A stretch of DNA of 64,000 bases, taken from the NCBI RefSeq assembly GCF_017875955.1, contig NZ_JAGINK010000001.1:5362501-5426500 (forward strand), in the 5' to 3' direction. Below the pieces are notes generated by a model, which worked only from the letters and a program-made list of their open reading frames with translations, had not been told where the DNA came from and did not search any database. The position numbers and the translations under genes are program-made. The DNA is from Pseudomonas sp. BP8 (GTDB taxonomy: Bacteria; Pseudomonadota; Gammaproteobacteria; Pseudomonadales; Pseudomonadaceae). Of this stretch, positions 16,668-26,040 are shown in pieces (position 1 is the stretch's first letter; each line of letters begins with the position of its first letter).

Positions 16668-17885
16668 TCACAGCAACGAACGACCCTTGTTCGCAGCAAT
16701 CCGCATACGCAGGGCATTGAGCTTGATGAAGCCAGCAGCATCAGCCTGGTTATAGGCGCCACCGTCCTCTTCAAACGTCGCAATGTTGGCATCGAACAGC
16801 GAATCATCCGACTTACGACCAACAACAGTAACGTTGCCTTTGTACAGCTTCAGACGCACCACGCCATTCACGTTGACCTGCGAAGCATCGATCATCTTCT
16901 GCAGCATCACGCGCTCCGGGCTCCACCAGTAACCGGTGTAGATCAGGCTCGCGTACTTGGGCATCAGCTCGTCTTTCAGGTGAGCGACTTCACGGTCGAG
17001 GGTGATCGACTCGATGGCACGGTGGGCGCGCAGCATGATGGTGCCGCCTGGCGTCTCGTAGCAGCCGCGCGACTTCATGCCGACATAGCGGTTTTCAACG
17101 ATGTCCAGACGACCGATACCGTTGGCGCCGCCGATGCGGTTGAGGTCAGCCAGAACGGTAGCCGGGGACTTCTCGACACCATCGATGGCGACGATGTCAC
17201 CATTGCGATAGGTCAGCTCGAGGTAGGTCGCTTGGTCCGGGGCGTTTTCCGGAGAAACGCTCCATTTCCACATGTCTTCTTCGTGCTCGGTCCAGGTATC
17301 TTCCAGGACACCGCCTTCGTAGGAGATGTGCAGCAAGTTGGCGTCCATCGAGTACGGCGATTTCTTCTTGCCGTGACGCTCGATCGGGATGCCGTGCTTC
17401 TCGGCGTAATCCATCAGCTTCTCGCGGGACAGCAAGTCCCACTCACGCCATGGAGCGATAACCTTGACGCCCGGCTTGAGCGCATAGGCACCCAGCTCGA
17501 AACGCACCTGGTCGTTGCCTTTGCCGGTCGCGCCGTGGGAAATGGCGTCGGCGCCGGTTTCGTTGGCGATTTCGATCAGACGCTTGGCGATCAGCGGACG
17601 AGCGATGGAAGTACCCAGCAGGTACTCGCCTTCGTAGACGGTGTTGGCGCGGAACATCGGGAACACGAAGTCGCGCACGAATTCTTCGCGCAGGTCGTCG
17701 ATGTAGATTTCTTTCACGCCCATCGCCTGAGCCTTGGCGCGGGCCGGTTCGACCTCTTCGCCCTGCCCCAGGTCAGCGGTGAAGGTCACCACTTCGCAGT
17801 TGTAGGTATCCTGCAGCCACTTGAGAATCACCGAAGTATCAAGGCCGCCGGAATACGCCAGTACGACCTTATTTACGTCCGCCAT
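16668..17885 (-). CDS. argG: Argininosuccinate synthase
   Basis: Joins citrulline and aspartate with ATP in arginine synthesis; 405 residues, full family length. The N-terminal PP-loop AYSGGLDTS binds ATP, and STRANDS of the type I family (TADLGQGEE, SHGATGKGNDQ, YVGMKSRG) are intact. It has its own terminator and no partner gene. The other arginine gene here, argF, lies 9 kb away. Confidence 0.98.
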   Translation of the reverse strand: MADVNKVVLAYSGGLDTSVILKWLQDTYNCEVVTFTADLGQGEEVEPARAKAQAMGVKEIYIDDLREEFVRDFVFPMFRANTVYEGEYLLGTSIARPLIAKRLIEIANETGADAISHGATGKGNDQVRFELGAYALKPGVKVIAPWREWDLLSREKLMDYAEKHGIPIERHGKKKSPYSMDANLLHISYEGGVLEDTWTEHEEDMWKWSVSPENAPDQATYLELTYRNGDIVAIDGVEKSPATVLADLNRIGGANGIGRLDIVENRYVGMKSRGCYETPGGTIMLRAHRAIESITLDREVAHLKDELMPKYASLIYTGYWWSPERVMLQKMIDASQVNVNGVVRLKLYKGNVTVVGRKSDDSLFDANIATFEEDGGAYNQADAAGFIKLNALRMRIAANKGRSLL

Positions 17886-18016
17886 GCCATCACTCCACGG
17901 GGTTGTACGGAAAGCGATTGATTCTACCGGCGTCGCGGCAAAATTTACAGTGGGGCGACAGCTTCTGACGACAAAGCGACAGTAACTGTCGACAGCGCGA
18001 CTTCTGCTCGGAGCGC

Positions 18017-18973
18017 TTAGAGCTGCTTGGCAGCGGGGGGGCTGGCCGGGGCAGCAGGTGCAGCCGTTGGCGCAGGCCCAGTGGCAGGCGACTCGAGCGG
18101 CTTGTCGACGGGTTTTACCACCGGCGTGACGCGATCCAGCTCGATATTGACCCGGCGGTTACGTGCCCGATTGGCCGCGCTGTTGTTCTTCACCAGTGGG
18201 TAGCGCTCGCCATGGAAGCGCACGCTGATCTGCTCATCCGGTACGCCATGCGCCTTGAGGTAGTCGGCCACGGCCAAGGCGCGCCGGCGCGAGTCCTCGC
18301 GGTTGGCCAGGCGATTGCCACCATTGTCTGAATGACCGTTGAGCTCGATGTGGTTCACCGAAGGGTCAGCCTTGAGGTACTCGAGAATTACGTCAAGCCG
18401 TGCCCGGCCATCACTGTCCAGATCGATCCCGCGGGGGAAACCGACCTGGGTCTGGCGTATCTGGTCGTAGTTCATCGGCAGCAGCTTGCTGGCACACGCC
18501 TGATAGTCGCCGTAGGCCTGGGCAAAGCTCACCGGCAACACGCGCACCTCCATGGCCCGCCCGCCTTCACCGGCATAATTGCGCACCACCGTACTGCGCC
18601 CATCGAGCAGCCCGTTGATCAGGCGGCTGGCCTGGCCCTGCGATGAGCTGAACAAGACGCCGGTGCGCGCCATGCGTACCGCGCCGAGGTTGATATCACT
18701 GCGCCCCGGCTGCCACGGCGCGGCGGCCGCGAGCAATGTCGCCGAGCCCGCGCCGAGCACATTGGTGTCCGAGCGCAAGCGGAAAATCGGCTGCTCGCCG
18801 GCCCGACGAACGAATTCGCCGCTGCCAAAGCCATCGATCGGCTGGACCAAACGGCATTCGAACTGGTCGCCCTCGACCTTCCAGGCGATGTTCTCCATCC
18901 GGGTCTGGAAGGTCAGTGCGCCTGCCGGCAGGCTGGCAAACAGAGTGAACAGGGCTAGGTAATGCTGGCGCAC
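18017..18973 (-). CDS. motY: Flagellar stator-associated protein MotY
   Basis: Periplasmic T-ring protein that anchors the sodium or proton stator around the flagellar basal body. 318 residues from GTG 18973: a signal peptide (ending near LPAGALT), a MotY-type N-terminal domain, an OmpA-like peptidoglycan-binding domain with NGHSDNGG and the NRARNRRVNIEL end, and a proline/alanine-rich tail. GTG 18973 is chosen over GTG 18985 because GGAG lies 6 nt before it and it gives a clean signal peptide. Confidence 0.92.
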   Translation of the reverse strand: MRQHYLALFTLFASLPAGALTFQTRMENIAWKVEGDQFECRLVQPIDGFGSGEFVRRAGEQPIFRLRSDTNVLGAGSATLLAAAAPWQPGRSDINLGAVRMARTGVLFSSSQGQASRLINGLLDGRSTVVRNYAGEGGRAMEVRVLPVSFAQAYGDYQACASKLLPMNYDQIRQTQVGFPRGIDLDSDGRARLDVILEYLKADPSVNHIELNGHSDNGGNRLANREDSRRRALAVADYLKAHGVPDEQISVRFHGERYPLVKNNSAANRARNRRVNIELDRVTPVVKPVDKPLESPATGPAPTAAPAAPASPPAAKQL

Positions 18974-19103
18974 GGGAGGCTCCACAAATTCTGACGGCTT
19001 ACCTGCAGGCTATCGGTCGGTCGCGGGAAAACTTGATAGCCGTGCTCGGCCAAGGGTTTTCCGGTAGCATTCACCCCTGAGTTCGACCCGCCTGGAATTC
19101 CCA

Positions 19104-20150
19104 ATGTCCGACCGCCTGACCCTCCTGCGTCCCGACGACTGGCACATCCATCTGCGCGATGGTGCCGTCCTGCCTCACACCGTTGGCGACGTAGCGCGTA
19201 CCTTCGCCCGTGCCATCATCATGCCCAACCTGGTTCCGCCAGTGCGCGACGCCGCCGAAGCTGGCGCCTACCGGGAGCGGATTCTTGCCGCTCGTCCGGC
19301 AGGTAGCCGCTTCGAGCCACTGATGGTGCTCTACCTCACCGACCGCACCAGCCCCGAAGACATTCGCGCGGCCAAGGCCAGTGGGTTCGTGTATGCCGCC
19401 AAGCTGTATCCGGCAGGCGCCACGACCAACTCCGACTCCGGCGTGACCAGCATCGACAAGATCTTCCCGGCCATCGAAGCGCTGGCCGAGACCGGTATGC
19501 CGCTGCTGGTGCACGGAGAAGTGACACGTGCCGAGATCGATGTATTCGACCGCGAGAAGCGTTTCATCGACGAGCACATGCGCCGTCTGGTCGAGCGTTT
19601 CCCTACGCTCAAAGTGGTGTTCGAGCACATCACCACCGCCGATGCAGCGCAGTTCGTCAGCGAAGCGCCGGCCAATGTCGGTGCGACCATCACCGCCCAG
19701 CACCTGTTGTACAACCGCAACCACATGCTGGTCGGCGGCATTCGTCCGCACTTCTACTGCCTGCCGATCCTCAAGCGCAACACCCACCAGGTGGCGCTGC
19801 TGGATGCGGCCACCAGTGGTAATCGCAAGTTCTTCCTCGGCACCGACTCGGCCCCCCACGCCCAGCATGCCAAGGAAGCCGCCTGCGGCTGCGCCGGCTG
19901 CTACACCGCGTACGCCGCGATCGAGATGTACGCCGAGGCGTTCGAGCAGCGTAATGCGCTGGACAAGCTGGAAGGCTTTGCCAGCCTGCATGGCCCGGCG
20001 TTCTATGGCCTGCCGGCAAACACCGACACCATTACCCTGGTCCGCGACGAGTGGACTGCGCCGAGCAGCCTGCCGTTCGGCGAGCAAACTGTCATCCCGC
20101 TGCGCGCCGGTGAAAAACTGCGCTGGCGCCTGCTGGAGGAAAACGCGTGA
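19104..20150 (+). CDS. pyrC: Dihydroorotase
   Basis: Cyclises carbamoyl aspartate in pyrimidine synthesis. 348 residues of the short, E. coli-like PyrC type. Metal ligands are visible: H-I-H in DDWHIHLRDG, the carbamylated lysine in YAAKLYPAGATTNS, the histidine of HGEV, FEHIT and the final aspartate in GTDSAPH. It overlaps rnt by 4 nt. Confidence 0.97.
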   Translation: MSDRLTLLRPDDWHIHLRDGAVLPHTVGDVARTFARAIIMPNLVPPVRDAAEAGAYRERILAARPAGSRFEPLMVLYLTDRTSPEDIRAAKASGFVYAAKLYPAGATTNSDSGVTSIDKIFPAIEALAETGMPLLVHGEVTRAEIDVFDREKRFIDEHMRRLVERFPTLKVVFEHITTADAAQFVSEAPANVGATITAQHLLYNRNHMLVGGIRPHFYCLPILKRNTHQVALLDAATSGNRKFFLGTDSAPHAQHAKEAACGCAGCYTAYAAIEMYAEAFEQRNALDKLEGFASLHGPAFYGLPANTDTITLVRDEWTAPSSLPFGEQTVIPLRAGEKLRWRLLEENA

Positions 20151-20809
20151 GTGAAGATCTGTACGAAGACGAGCAGGATGCTCCAACCGGTGGCCCCCGC
20201 CACCCGATGGCCGAGCGCTTCCGTGGCTACCTGCCGGTCGTCATCGACGTCGAGACCGGTGGTTTCAACAGTGCCACCGACGCGCTGCTGGAAATTGCCG
20301 CGGTCACTATCGGCATGGACGAAAAGGGCTTCCTGTTCCCTGAACACACCCACTTCTTCCGCGTAGAGCCGTTCGAAGGGGCCAACATCGAAGCCGCTGC
20401 CCTGGAATTCACCGGGATCAAGCTCGATCACCCGCTGCGCATGGCGGTGAGCGAGGAAAGTGCCCTGACCGAAATCTTCCGCAGTGTGCGCAAGGCCCTC
20501 AAGGCCAACGGCTGCAAGCGGGCGATTCTGGTCGGTCACAACAGCAGCTTCGACCTCGGCTTCCTCAACGCTGCGGTGGCGCGCAACGACCTCAAGCGCA
20601 ACCCGTTCCACCCGTTCTCCAGCTTCGACACCGCTACCTTGGCCGGCCTCGCCTACGGCCAGACCGTGCTGGCGCGAGCCTGCCAGAGCGCGGATATCGA
20701 CTTTGATGGTCGTGAGGCACACTCGGCCCGTTACGACACCGAGAAGACCGCCGAGCTGTTCTGCGGCATCGTCAACCGCTGGAAGGACATGGGCGGCTGG
20801 CGGGACTGA
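20147..20809 (+). CDS. rnt: Ribonuclease T
   Basis: 3'-5' exoribonuclease that trims tRNA CCA ends and stable RNAs. 220 residues with DEDD motifs: VIDVETGG (Exo I), HNSSFDLGF (Exo II) and YDTEKTAEL (Exo III). The GTG start at 20147 overlaps the pyrC stop. The pyrC-rnt pairing is typical of Pseudomonas. Confidence 0.96.
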   Translation: MSEDLYEDEQDAPTGGPRHPMAERFRGYLPVVIDVETGGFNSATDALLEIAAVTIGMDEKGFLFPEHTHFFRVEPFEGANIEAAALEFTGIKLDHPLRMAVSEESALTEIFRSVRKALKANGCKRAILVGHNSSFDLGFLNAAVARNDLKRNPFHPFSSFDTATLAGLAYGQTVLARACQSADIDFDGREAHSARYDTEKTAELFCGIVNRWKDMGGWRD

Positions 20810-20899
20810 TGTCCATGCCGCTATCGCAGGCGTGTCTGCGAGAGCGGTGTGAGTCAGGCAAGAAAGGGTCTTCACGGAGTGTTGGCGGGGATCTGTTGG

Positions 20900-21612
20900 A
20901 TTGGCTGGCCTAGGCATTGTGGACTTATCCATTTGATCTGGTGGCTGTGATGACCCCTTCCGCCCTTACGGCGGGAGGACCGCGCTGTACGGCCATCCAT
21001 GGCCTCCACCTCCCTGCGCAAGACCTGCGCTCGGCCTCCTGACGTCGCGAAGTTACGGGTGGCGTCTGGGCTGGCGTTGTCTTCGATAGTGGCAGGTGTG
21101 GTGGATATTCGGGCCTCTTCGCGGGGCAAGCCCGCTCCTACAGGGTTGGCGCAAATTTTGAATTCGGCGCAATCCCTGTAGGAGCGGGCTTGCCCCGCGA
21201 AGAGGCCGGTACTGCCAATACAAATCGCAGGGCGCAGCCCTGCCAGCCACCCCACAAATCCGCTGGTAAATAAACAAAGCGAGAGCGCAGCGATTCGCCT
21301 GCCGTTGCCCTGGCTGTTGATCTTGATCTGGCTCTTGATCTAGCAGCGACTTCAGGAGGCCGAGTGGAGGTCTTGCGCAGGGAGGTGGAGGCCATGGATG
21401 GCCGGAAAGCGCTGAGGCCCAGGATGGGCCGTACAGCGCGGTCCTCCCGGAGCAAGACCGGAGCGAGGGGACCCGTAGCGCAGCGAAGGGCCGGATGCAG
21501 GAGCAGGCGGTTTTTGGTTACTTTTTTCCAAGAAAAAAAGTGACCCGCCGTAAGGGCGGAAGGGGCCAGAAAAGTCACCCCATCAAACGGATAAGCCCCC
21601 AACCCAAAAGCC
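20900..21612. repeat. Long composite intergenic repeat, copy B (complete)
   Basis: About 710 bp with no credible gene, bounded by outer inverted arms (20908-20975 and 21540-21606, TTATCC-TTTGAT and the GGGCGGAAGGGG core). Inside is a second inverted pair (20985-21050 and 21343-21405, CCATCCATGGCCTCCACC and its complement). At the centre is a REP pair (21111-21144 and 21174-21209). From 21050 to 21470 it is nearly identical to copy A. Translated pieces of this element resemble spurious hypothetical proteins. Confidence 0.88.
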
Positions 21613-21623
21613 CCCCTAAAGAA

Positions 21624-21656
21624 CAAAAAAAACCGGCCACCAGGGCCGGTTTTTTC
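21624..21656 (-). terminator. Terminator of the peroxiredoxin gene
   Basis: The stem AACCGGCC / GGCCGGTT has a short loop with an eight-base T run on the minus strand and TTTTTT on the plus strand, so it may act in both directions. It lies 12 nt beyond the gene stop. Confidence 0.92.
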
Positions 21657-21667
21657 ATGCATGGCGC

Positions 21668-22270
21668 TTACAGCTTGCCAGCATTCTCGCTCAGGTAAGC
21701 AGCAACGCCTTCTGGCGAAGCGTTCATGCCCTTGTCGCCTTTCTTCCAGTTGGCAGGGCAGACTTCGCCGTGCTCTTCGTGGAATTGCAGAGCGTCAACC
21801 AGACGCAGCAGCTCGTCCATGTTACGGCCCAGCGGCAGGTCGTTGACGATCTGCGAACGGACAACGCCGTTCTTGTCGATCAGGAACGCGCCACGGAAAG
21901 CAACACCGTCTGCAGACTCTACGTCGTAGGCTTTGCAGATCGAGTGGGCGATGTCAGCAGCCAGGGTGTACTTGACCTGGCCGATGCCGCCGTTGTTGAC
22001 CGGGGTGTTACGCCAGGCGTTGTGGGTGAAGTGCGAGTCGATCGACACGCCGATCACTTCCACGCCGCGTGCAGCGAAGTCCGGGATGCGGTTGTCCAGA
22101 GCGATCAGCTCGGACGGGCAGACAAAGGTGAAGTCCAGCGGGTAGAAGAACACCAGGCCGTACTTGCCCTTGATGGCCTCGGACAGGGTGAAGCTGTCAA
22201 CGATTTCGCCGTTGCCCAGTACAGCGGGGACGGTGAAGTCGGGGGCTTGTTTACCAACGAGTACGCTCAT
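21668..22270 (-). CDS. 2-Cys peroxiredoxin (AhpC/TSA family)
   Basis: Thiol peroxidase that reduces hydrogen peroxide and organic peroxides in the cytoplasm. 200 residues with peroxidatic C51 in DFTFVCPSE and resolving C171 in GEVCPANW, the typical 2-Cys layout. AGGAG 7 nt before ATG 22270 fixes the start; an in-frame upstream extension is rejected. No AhpF gene is adjacent, so the reductant is probably thioredoxin. Bfd and Bfr follow on the other strand. Confidence 0.95.
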   Translation of the reverse strand: MSVLVGKQAPDFTVPAVLGNGEIVDSFTLSEAIKGKYGLVFFYPLDFTFVCPSELIALDNRIPDFAARGVEVIGVSIDSHFTHNAWRNTPVNNGGIGQVKYTLAADIAHSICKAYDVESADGVAFRGAFLIDKNGVVRSQIVNDLPLGRNMDELLRLVDALQFHEEHGEVCPANWKKGDKGMNASPEGVAAYLSENAGKL

Positions 22271-22421
22271 CGTTATCTCCTGATGATGGTGAAAGATCGT
22301 TGCCCGTACGGGGGACCCGTCAGGCATCCAGCAAAGGCCGACCATCATACACGGGTTAGGGTGACAGTCCGAATTCAACCGCCGGTCGCCCGATCAATAC
22401 TCATCAACAAAGCGCTTTGAC

Positions 22422-22440
22422 AAGCATTCTCATTACTATT
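22422..22440. promoter_or_regulatory. Possible Fur box upstream of bfd
   Basis: The complement strand reads AATAGTAATGAGAATGCTT, which keeps most positions of the Fur core TAATGATAATCATT. A TTGACA element (22417-22422) touches it. bfd is iron-repressed through Fur in other bacteria, so the site fits, but the match is imperfect. Confidence 0.5.
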
Positions 22441-22480
22441 ACTCTCCAACGCATCGACTCAACGACGATGGTCAGCCTCT

Positions 22481-22702
22481 ATGTATGTGTGTCTTTGTGT
22501 CGGCGTTACCGACGGACAGATCCGCGATGCGATCTATGAAGGATGCTGCAGCTACAAGGAAGTCCGGGCAGCCACCAATGTGGCCAGCCAGTGCGGCAAG
22601 TGCGCTTGCCTCGCCAAACAGGTGGTGCGCGAGACTTTGAGCGACCTTCAAGCCAGCCAGCAGGCCGCCCTGCCCTATCCCGTTGAATTTAATGTGGCGT
22701 AA
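22481..22702 (+). CDS. bfd: Bacterioferritin-associated ferredoxin
   Basis: 73-residue 2Fe-2S protein that reduces the core of bacterioferritin to release iron. Cluster ligands are C4, C6, C38 and C41 (CLC and CGKC). It lies 200 nt upstream of bfr, separated by a terminator, so the two are regulated independently: bfd for iron release, bfr for storage. Confidence 0.96.
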   Translation: MYVCLCVGVTDGQIRDAIYEGCCSYKEVRAATNVASQCGKCACLAKQVVRETLSDLQASQQAALPYPVEFNVA

Positions 22703-22721
22703 AAAACCCGCGAATTTGAAG

Positions 22722-22747
22722 AACCGGACCTAGTGTCCGGTTTTTTT
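22722..22747 (+). terminator. Terminator after bfd
   Basis: The stem AACCGGAC / GTCCGGTT has a short loop followed by TTTTTT. It separates bfd from bfr. Confidence 0.93.
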
Positions 22748-22904
22748 ATGCCTGTAATTCAACAAGTTAGACCTCTAACGCGGTTCACAAACATTCTTAT
22801 TCCGATTAAATTTCATTTATTATTCAATAACTTAGGTTTGACAGTGGAAGTTGCCAGGCTCAAACTTGCTGTATTGACACACTTCACACGGCAGGAATCC
22901 GGAC

Positions 22905-23378
22905 ATGAAAGGCGACGTAAGCGTCATCCAGCATCTCAACAAGATCCTCGGAAACGAGCTGGTCGCGATCAACCAGTATTTCCTGCACGCCCGTATGTAT
23001 GAAGATTGGGGCCTGAACAAGCTCGGCAAGCACGAGTACAAGGAATCCATCGATGAGATGAAGCACGCTGACAAACTGATCAAGCGTATTCTCTTCCTCG
23101 AAGGCATTCCCAATGTTCAGGACCTCGGCAAGCTGCTGATCGGCGAACACACCAAGGAAATGCTCGAGTGTGACCTGAAGATCGAGCAGAGCGGCCTGAT
23201 CGACCTCAAAGGCGCCATCGCCCACTGCGAAAGCGTCGGCGACTTCGGTTCGCGGGAAATGCTCGAAGACATCCTCGAAGCCGAGGAAGAGCACATCGAC
23301 TGGCTGGAAACCCAGCTGAGCCTGATCGACAAGATCGGCATCGAGAACTACCTGCAATCGCAGATGGGCGAAGAATAA
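22905..23378 (+). CDS. bfr: Bacterioferritin (heme-binding)
   Basis: Iron-storage 24-mer subunit, 157 residues. Ferroxidase ligands are all present: E18, E51, H54, E94, E127 and H130. M52 is the heme axial ligand, so this is a heme-binding bacterioferritin rather than a plain ferritin. It is followed by its own terminator and works with the Bfd encoded upstream. Confidence 0.97.
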   Translation: MKGDVSVIQHLNKILGNELVAINQYFLHARMYEDWGLNKLGKHEYKESIDEMKHADKLIKRILFLEGIPNVQDLGKLLIGEHTKEMLECDLKIEQSGLIDLKGAIAHCESVGDFGSREMLEDILEAEEEHIDWLETQLSLIDKIGIENYLQSQMGEE

Positions 23379-23393
23379 CGTTCTCGCTGCCAC

Positions 23394-23421
23394 AAAAAAG
23401 CCCCGCCAAGCGGGGCTTTTT
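23394..23421 (+). terminator. Terminator after bfr
   Basis: The stem AAAAGCCCCGC / GCGGGGCTTTTT has a CAA loop. It lies between the convergent bfr and grxD and has A and T runs on both sides, so it may work in both directions. Confidence 0.93.
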
Positions 23422-23464
23422 GTTGCCTGTCAGAACGGCATGGCCGCTCTGACATCAGCGTGAA

Positions 23465-23800
23465 TCAGGCCTCGGCAGCCTTGGCCTTGGCGGCCGCGTC
23501 CTTGATCAGGGTCTGCAGCTCACCCTTTTCGAACATTTCCAGGACGATGTCGCTACCGCCGACCAGCTCACCGCCGACCCACAGCTGCGGGAAGGTTGGC
23601 CAGTTGGCGTACTTGGGCAGGTTGGCGCGGATTTCCGGGTTCTGCAGGATGTCGACGTAGGCGAACTTTTCGCCACACTGCATTACGGCTTGCGAGGCAC
23701 GAGACGAGAAGCCGCACTGAGGGGCGTTCGGCGAGCCTTTCATGTAAAGCAGAATGGTGTTGTTGGCAATCTGCTCTTTGATTGTTTCGATGATATCCAT
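23465..23800 (-). CDS. grxD: Monothiol glutaredoxin (Grx4 type)
   Basis: Carries and delivers 2Fe-2S clusters. 111 residues with the monothiol CGFS site at C29, K21 for glutathione binding and the WPTFPQLW cis-proline segment. ATG 23800 follows a GAGGTG ribosome site. It ends in an alanine/lysine-rich tail. It lies next to iron-storage genes. Confidence 0.96.
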   Translation of the reverse strand: MDIIETIKEQIANNTILLYMKGSPNAPQCGFSSRASQAVMQCGEKFAYVDILQNPEIRANLPKYANWPTFPQLWVGGELVGGSDIVLEMFEKGELQTLIKDAAAKAKAAEA

Positions 23801-23931
23801 GGAACACCTCGTCTGAACTTTCCGACTCGATGGTCGGCACGGTGACGCATTGTATCGGAAAGGCCGGCGGCGGGTCGACCTGCGTGCTGTCGGATTGATG
23901 CCCGTATTGCCCTCAGCGGCGTCACAGCCCT

Positions 23932-26040
23932 TCAAGCAGCCTCCACCCGCACGGGCACCCCATTCAATGCCGCATTCCCCGACACCGCATCACGCAGGCG
24001 CTCGTCGGTCAGGTCGTTGACACTGACGCCCGGCTGCGCACCGGCAATCTGCAACCGTGCCCCCTGGCGCCCCTGCCCATAGCCATGGGGCAGGCTGACC
24101 ACCCCGGGCATCATGTCCTCGCTGGCCTGCACCTGAACCTCGACCACACCGGTGCGCGAGTGAATCCGCACCCACTGGCCATCGGTCAGCTGTCGCTGCT
24201 GCAAGTCGTGCGGATGCATCAACAACTGATGACGCGGCTTGCCTTTGACCAGCCGATGAAAGTTGTGCATCCAGGAATTATTACTGCGCACATGCCGGCG
24301 TCCGATCAAGAGCAACTCACCCGCCGCCGGCGGCAGCTGATCGGCAAGACGCCGCAGGTCGTCCAGCAGCAATTGCGGCGCCGCCTCCACGGCCTGACTG
24401 GCGGTGCGCAGGCGCGCGGCCAGATTGGGCCGCAATGCGCCCAGATCGAGTCCATGAGGATGTTGCTCAAGGGTCTCCAGCGACAACTGCCACGCTGAAG
24501 CGTCGCCATAGCCGCCTGTTCGCAGTGCCTGGTCAATCATCTGTGCCGGCGCCACAGTCGGCTTCAACTCCACTTGCGCACGCCGGGCAAAGGCCTGTGC
24601 CAATCCGACGAAGATCTCCCAGTCGTGCAACGCCCCCTCTGGCTTGGCCAGGATCGCCCGGTTGAAGCGGGTGACATTGCGAACCGCCAGCAGGTTGAAG
24701 GTCGTATCGTAGTGATCGTTTTCCAAGGACGAGGTGGACGGCAGGATCAGGTCGGCATGGCGAGTGGTTTCGTTAATGTACAGGTCGATGCTGAGCATGA
24801 ACTCCAGGCCTTCCAGGCCCTTGTCCAACTGGCGGCCATTGGGCGTCGACAGCACCGGGTTGCCGGCCACGGTCACCAGCGCCCGCACCTGCCCTGCACC
24901 CGGCTCGAGCAGCTCTTCGGCGAGGGCCGCCACCGGCAGCTCGCCGGCGTACTCGGGCAAGCCGGACACGCGGCTCTGCCAGGCATTGAAGTGCCCGCCG
25001 GAGGTACTCCCCACCACGTCGACGGCCGGCTCGGTACACAGGGCGCCGCCCTCGCGGTCAAGATTGCCGGTGACCAGGTTGATCACTTGCACCAGCCAGT
25101 GACAGAGGGTGCCGAACGCCTGGGTCGAAACCCCCATGCGGCCATAACAGACAGCCCGCTCGGCGGTCGCGAAATCGCGTGCCAATTGGCGGATGTCGTC
25201 TGCGGCCACGCCACACAGCGGGCTCATGCGCTGCGCGTTGAATGGCTCGATGGCGGCACGCACCTGGTCCAGGCCGTTGACCGGCAGGTGTGAACCCTTG
25301 GCCAGATCCTCGGCAAACAAGGTATGGAGCATGGCGCAAAGCAACGCAGCGTCGCCCCCTGGGCGAATGAACAGGTGCTGATCGGCGATGGCTGCGGTTT
25401 CGCTGCGGCGCGGGTCGATCACCACCAACCGCCCACCCCTGGCGCGCAGGGCCTTGAGGCGCTTTTCGACATCCGGCACGGTCATGATGCTGCCGTTGGA
25501 AGCGAGCGGATTGCCGCCCAGAATCAGCATGAAATCGGTGTGGTCGATGTCGGGAATGGGCAGCAGCAAGCCATGGCCATACAGCAGGTAGCTGGTCAGG
25601 TGCTGCGGCAACTGGTCTACCGACGTCGCGGAGAAGCGGTTGCGGGTCTTGAGCAGGCCAAGGAAGTAGTTGCTGTGCGTCATCAGGCCATAGTTGTGCA
25701 CGCTGGGGTTGCCTTGATAGACCGCCACAGCGTTGCGCCCGTGCGCTTGCTGGATGCTCCAGAGGCGCTCGGCGGCCAGCGCAAAGGCCTCGTCCCAGCC
25801 GATCGGTTGCCAACGGTCGGCAATGCGCCGATGGGGTTGGCGCAAGCGGTCGGGGTCATCCTGAATGTCCTGCAGCGCAATCGCCTTGGGGCAGATATGA
25901 CCGCGGCTGAACGGGTCGAGCGGATCACCCTTAATCGAAGCGATACGCGCGCGGCCGTCGGCCGCTTGTGCAATTTCGATATTCAGACCGCAGATAGCCT
26001 CGCACAGGTGACAGGCTCGGTGATGCAGGGTCGTGGACAT
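23932..26040 (-). CDS. Molybdopterin-dependent oxidoreductase, substrate unknown
   Basis: 702-residue member of the DMSO-reductase/formate-dehydrogenase superfamily. An N-terminal 4Fe-4S motif has C10, C13, C17 and C50 followed by K52. The three Mo-bisMGD binding regions and a C-terminal molydopterin-dinucleotide binding domain (about 590-700) are present. No twin-arginine signal is visible, so it is probably cytoplasmic. Aligned by eye with FdhF, the molybdenum-ligand position falls in VDQLPQHL and is not Cys or SeCys. There are no adjacent electron-transfer subunits. grxD follows 131 nt downstream on the same strand. Confidence 0.85.
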   Translation of the reverse strand: MSTTLHHRACHLCEAICGLNIEIAQAADGRARIASIKGDPLDPFSRGHICPKAIALQDIQDDPDRLRQPHRRIADRWQPIGWDEAFALAAERLWSIQQAHGRNAVAVYQGNPSVHNYGLMTHSNYFLGLLKTRNRFSATSVDQLPQHLTSYLLYGHGLLLPIPDIDHTDFMLILGGNPLASNGSIMTVPDVEKRLKALRARGGRLVVIDPRRSETAAIADQHLFIRPGGDAALLCAMLHTLFAEDLAKGSHLPVNGLDQVRAAIEPFNAQRMSPLCGVAADDIRQLARDFATAERAVCYGRMGVSTQAFGTLCHWLVQVINLVTGNLDREGGALCTEPAVDVVGSTSGGHFNAWQSRVSGLPEYAGELPVAALAEELLEPGAGQVRALVTVAGNPVLSTPNGRQLDKGLEGLEFMLSIDLYINETTRHADLILPSTSSLENDHYDTTFNLLAVRNVTRFNRAILAKPEGALHDWEIFVGLAQAFARRAQVELKPTVAPAQMIDQALRTGGYGDASAWQLSLETLEQHPHGLDLGALRPNLAARLRTASQAVEAAPQLLLDDLRRLADQLPPAAGELLLIGRRHVRSNNSWMHNFHRLVKGKPRHQLLMHPHDLQQRQLTDGQWVRIHSRTGVVEVQVQASEDMMPGVVSLPHGYGQGRQGARLQIAGAQPGVSVNDLTDERLRDAVSGNAALNGVPVRVEAA

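Noticed and set aside
16497..17921. Plus-strand frame covering argG
   Set aside because: It starts in the composite repeat, runs antisense through argG and has no coding features.
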